Shown here: positions 6,022 through 6,157 of the stretch, piece after piece
How the letters are laid out: each line of letters starts with the position of its first letter
Position numbering within the stretch: the first letter of the stretch is position 1
From: RUG023 sp900315435
Lineage (GTDB): Bacteria > Spirochaetota > Spirochaetia > Sphaerochaetales > Sphaerochaetaceae
DNA: 6,157 bases
Reading direction: 5' to 3'
Assembly: GCA_902788205.1 (NCBI GenBank)
Contig: CADAJJ010000080.1
Coordinates: forward strand, 1 to 6,157
Notes under the pieces: model-generated
Told to the model about the DNA's origin: nothing
Seen by the model: only the letters and a program-made list of their open reading frames with translations
Database searches by the model: none
Translations under genes and position numbers: made by a program

Positions 6022-6064
6022 AACCCTTCAAGTTGGACCAAAAACCAACTTGGAGGGTTTTTTT
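6022..6064 (+). terminator. IS left-end hairpin that covers the orfA ribosome binding site
   Basis: Fifteen base pairs (6022-6036 with 6045-6059, one G-U) enclose an 8-base loop, followed by T at 6058-6064. It is a credible intrinsic terminator. The right arm also contains GGAGGG (6052-6057), the Shine-Dalgarno of orfA 8 bases before ATG 6066. A transcript entering from the neighbouring gene would therefore fold, stop and hide this site. Confidence 0.75.
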
Positions 6065-6065
6065 C

Positions 6066-6157
6066 ATGGTAAAGGAAAAGGATCTAAAAAGAGAACTGGA
6101 GATAGCGATCTCCGGATTGGATACTCAGCTGAGATGTGCAGCTCGTCTGGGAATACG
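6066..6157 (+). CDS. 5' part of a probable IS3-family OrfA transposase subunit
   Basis: The frame opens at ATG 6066, 8 bases after GGAGGG, and remains open to the window end (30 complete codons). The start MVKEKDLKRELEIAISG, followed by CAARLGI, fits the helix-turn-helix entrance of OrfA proteins, where a basic segment is followed by '..E.AVxAxLSG.xSxxxAARxxGI'. OrfA binds the IS ends and normally feeds the OrfAB fusion transposase by frameshifting. Too little is present to see the leucine zipper or the frameshift site. Its place directly after the IS end and hairpin is the strongest support. Confidence 0.55.
   Translation, partial: MVKEKDLKRELEIAISGLDTQLRCAARLGI

Larger units (their letters stand above)
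6015..6157 (+). mobile_element. Left end of an IS3-family (IS150-like) insertion sequence, continuing past the window
   Basis: TGTAGTGAACCCTTCAAG starts at 6015 and continues as TTGGACC. This resembles the terminal inverted repeats of IS150-group IS3 elements (TGTA-TGA-CCC then an AAGTTGGAC-like stretch). A hairpin and then a short ORF follow, as is usual for the group. Only about 143 bp are visible; the right end, OrfB and target duplication are outside, so the family call rests on the terminal sequence. Confidence 0.65.

Noticed and set aside
5992..6072. Small ORF starting MKKGSPLFVV and ending at 6072
   Set aside because: It runs through the IS end and hairpin and is a chance frame; no ribosome site suits it better than as part of the terminator arm.

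Overview
The window comes from a bacterial chromosome whose coding regions are visibly G+C-rich. It holds a small sugar-acid catabolic locus, an amino-sugar biosynthesis gene, and fragments of mobile DNA at both edges. The GlmS sequence resembles Clostridia-like or Spirochaetota-like versions more than the enterobacterial one. An anaerobic fermenter that degrades pectin or hexuronates is a reasonable guess, but the taxonomy cannot be fixed from the sequence alone.

Layout. Bases 1-282 are the 3' end of a gene that looks like the tail of a PD-(D/E)XK (Rpn-type) transposase/nuclease. Bases 283-703 have no convincing intact gene. They carry a possible minus-strand coding remnant and two hairpins downstream of the next gene. 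An aldolase gene (eda, minus strand, 704-1666) and a sugar kinase gene (kdgK, plus strand, 1803-2837) diverge from a 136-bp control region. That region holds a good sigma70-type promoter for kdgK and a 17-bp near-perfect palindrome resembling IclR/KdgR operators. A strong intrinsic terminator follows kdgK. glmS (2981-4864) comes next, and 47 bp later an unusual gene (4912-5976) encodes a DUF6930-like protein ending in a His/Cys-rich, metal-binding-type repeat tail. The right edge is the left end of an IS3-family (IS150-like) insertion sequence with its hairpin and the start of orfA.

How the genes work together. KdgK phosphorylates 2-keto-3-deoxygluconate and Eda splits the resulting KDPG into pyruvate and glyceraldehyde-3-phosphate, so the divergent pair forms the lower branch of hexuronate/pectin breakdown. 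A single operator between them would allow joint induction. The aldolase carries an extra C-terminal VOC/glyoxalase-like domain. GlmS makes glucosamine-6-phosphate for peptidoglycan and is separated from the catabolic genes by the terminator. The His/Cys-tail gene may be transcribed with glmS, since no terminator is visible between them.

The most interesting items are the His/Cys repeat-tailed protein, the aldolase-VOC fusion with its probable operator, and an IS end that appears to have landed inside a terminator hairpin. No CRISPR array, tRNA, rRNA or riboswitch was seen.
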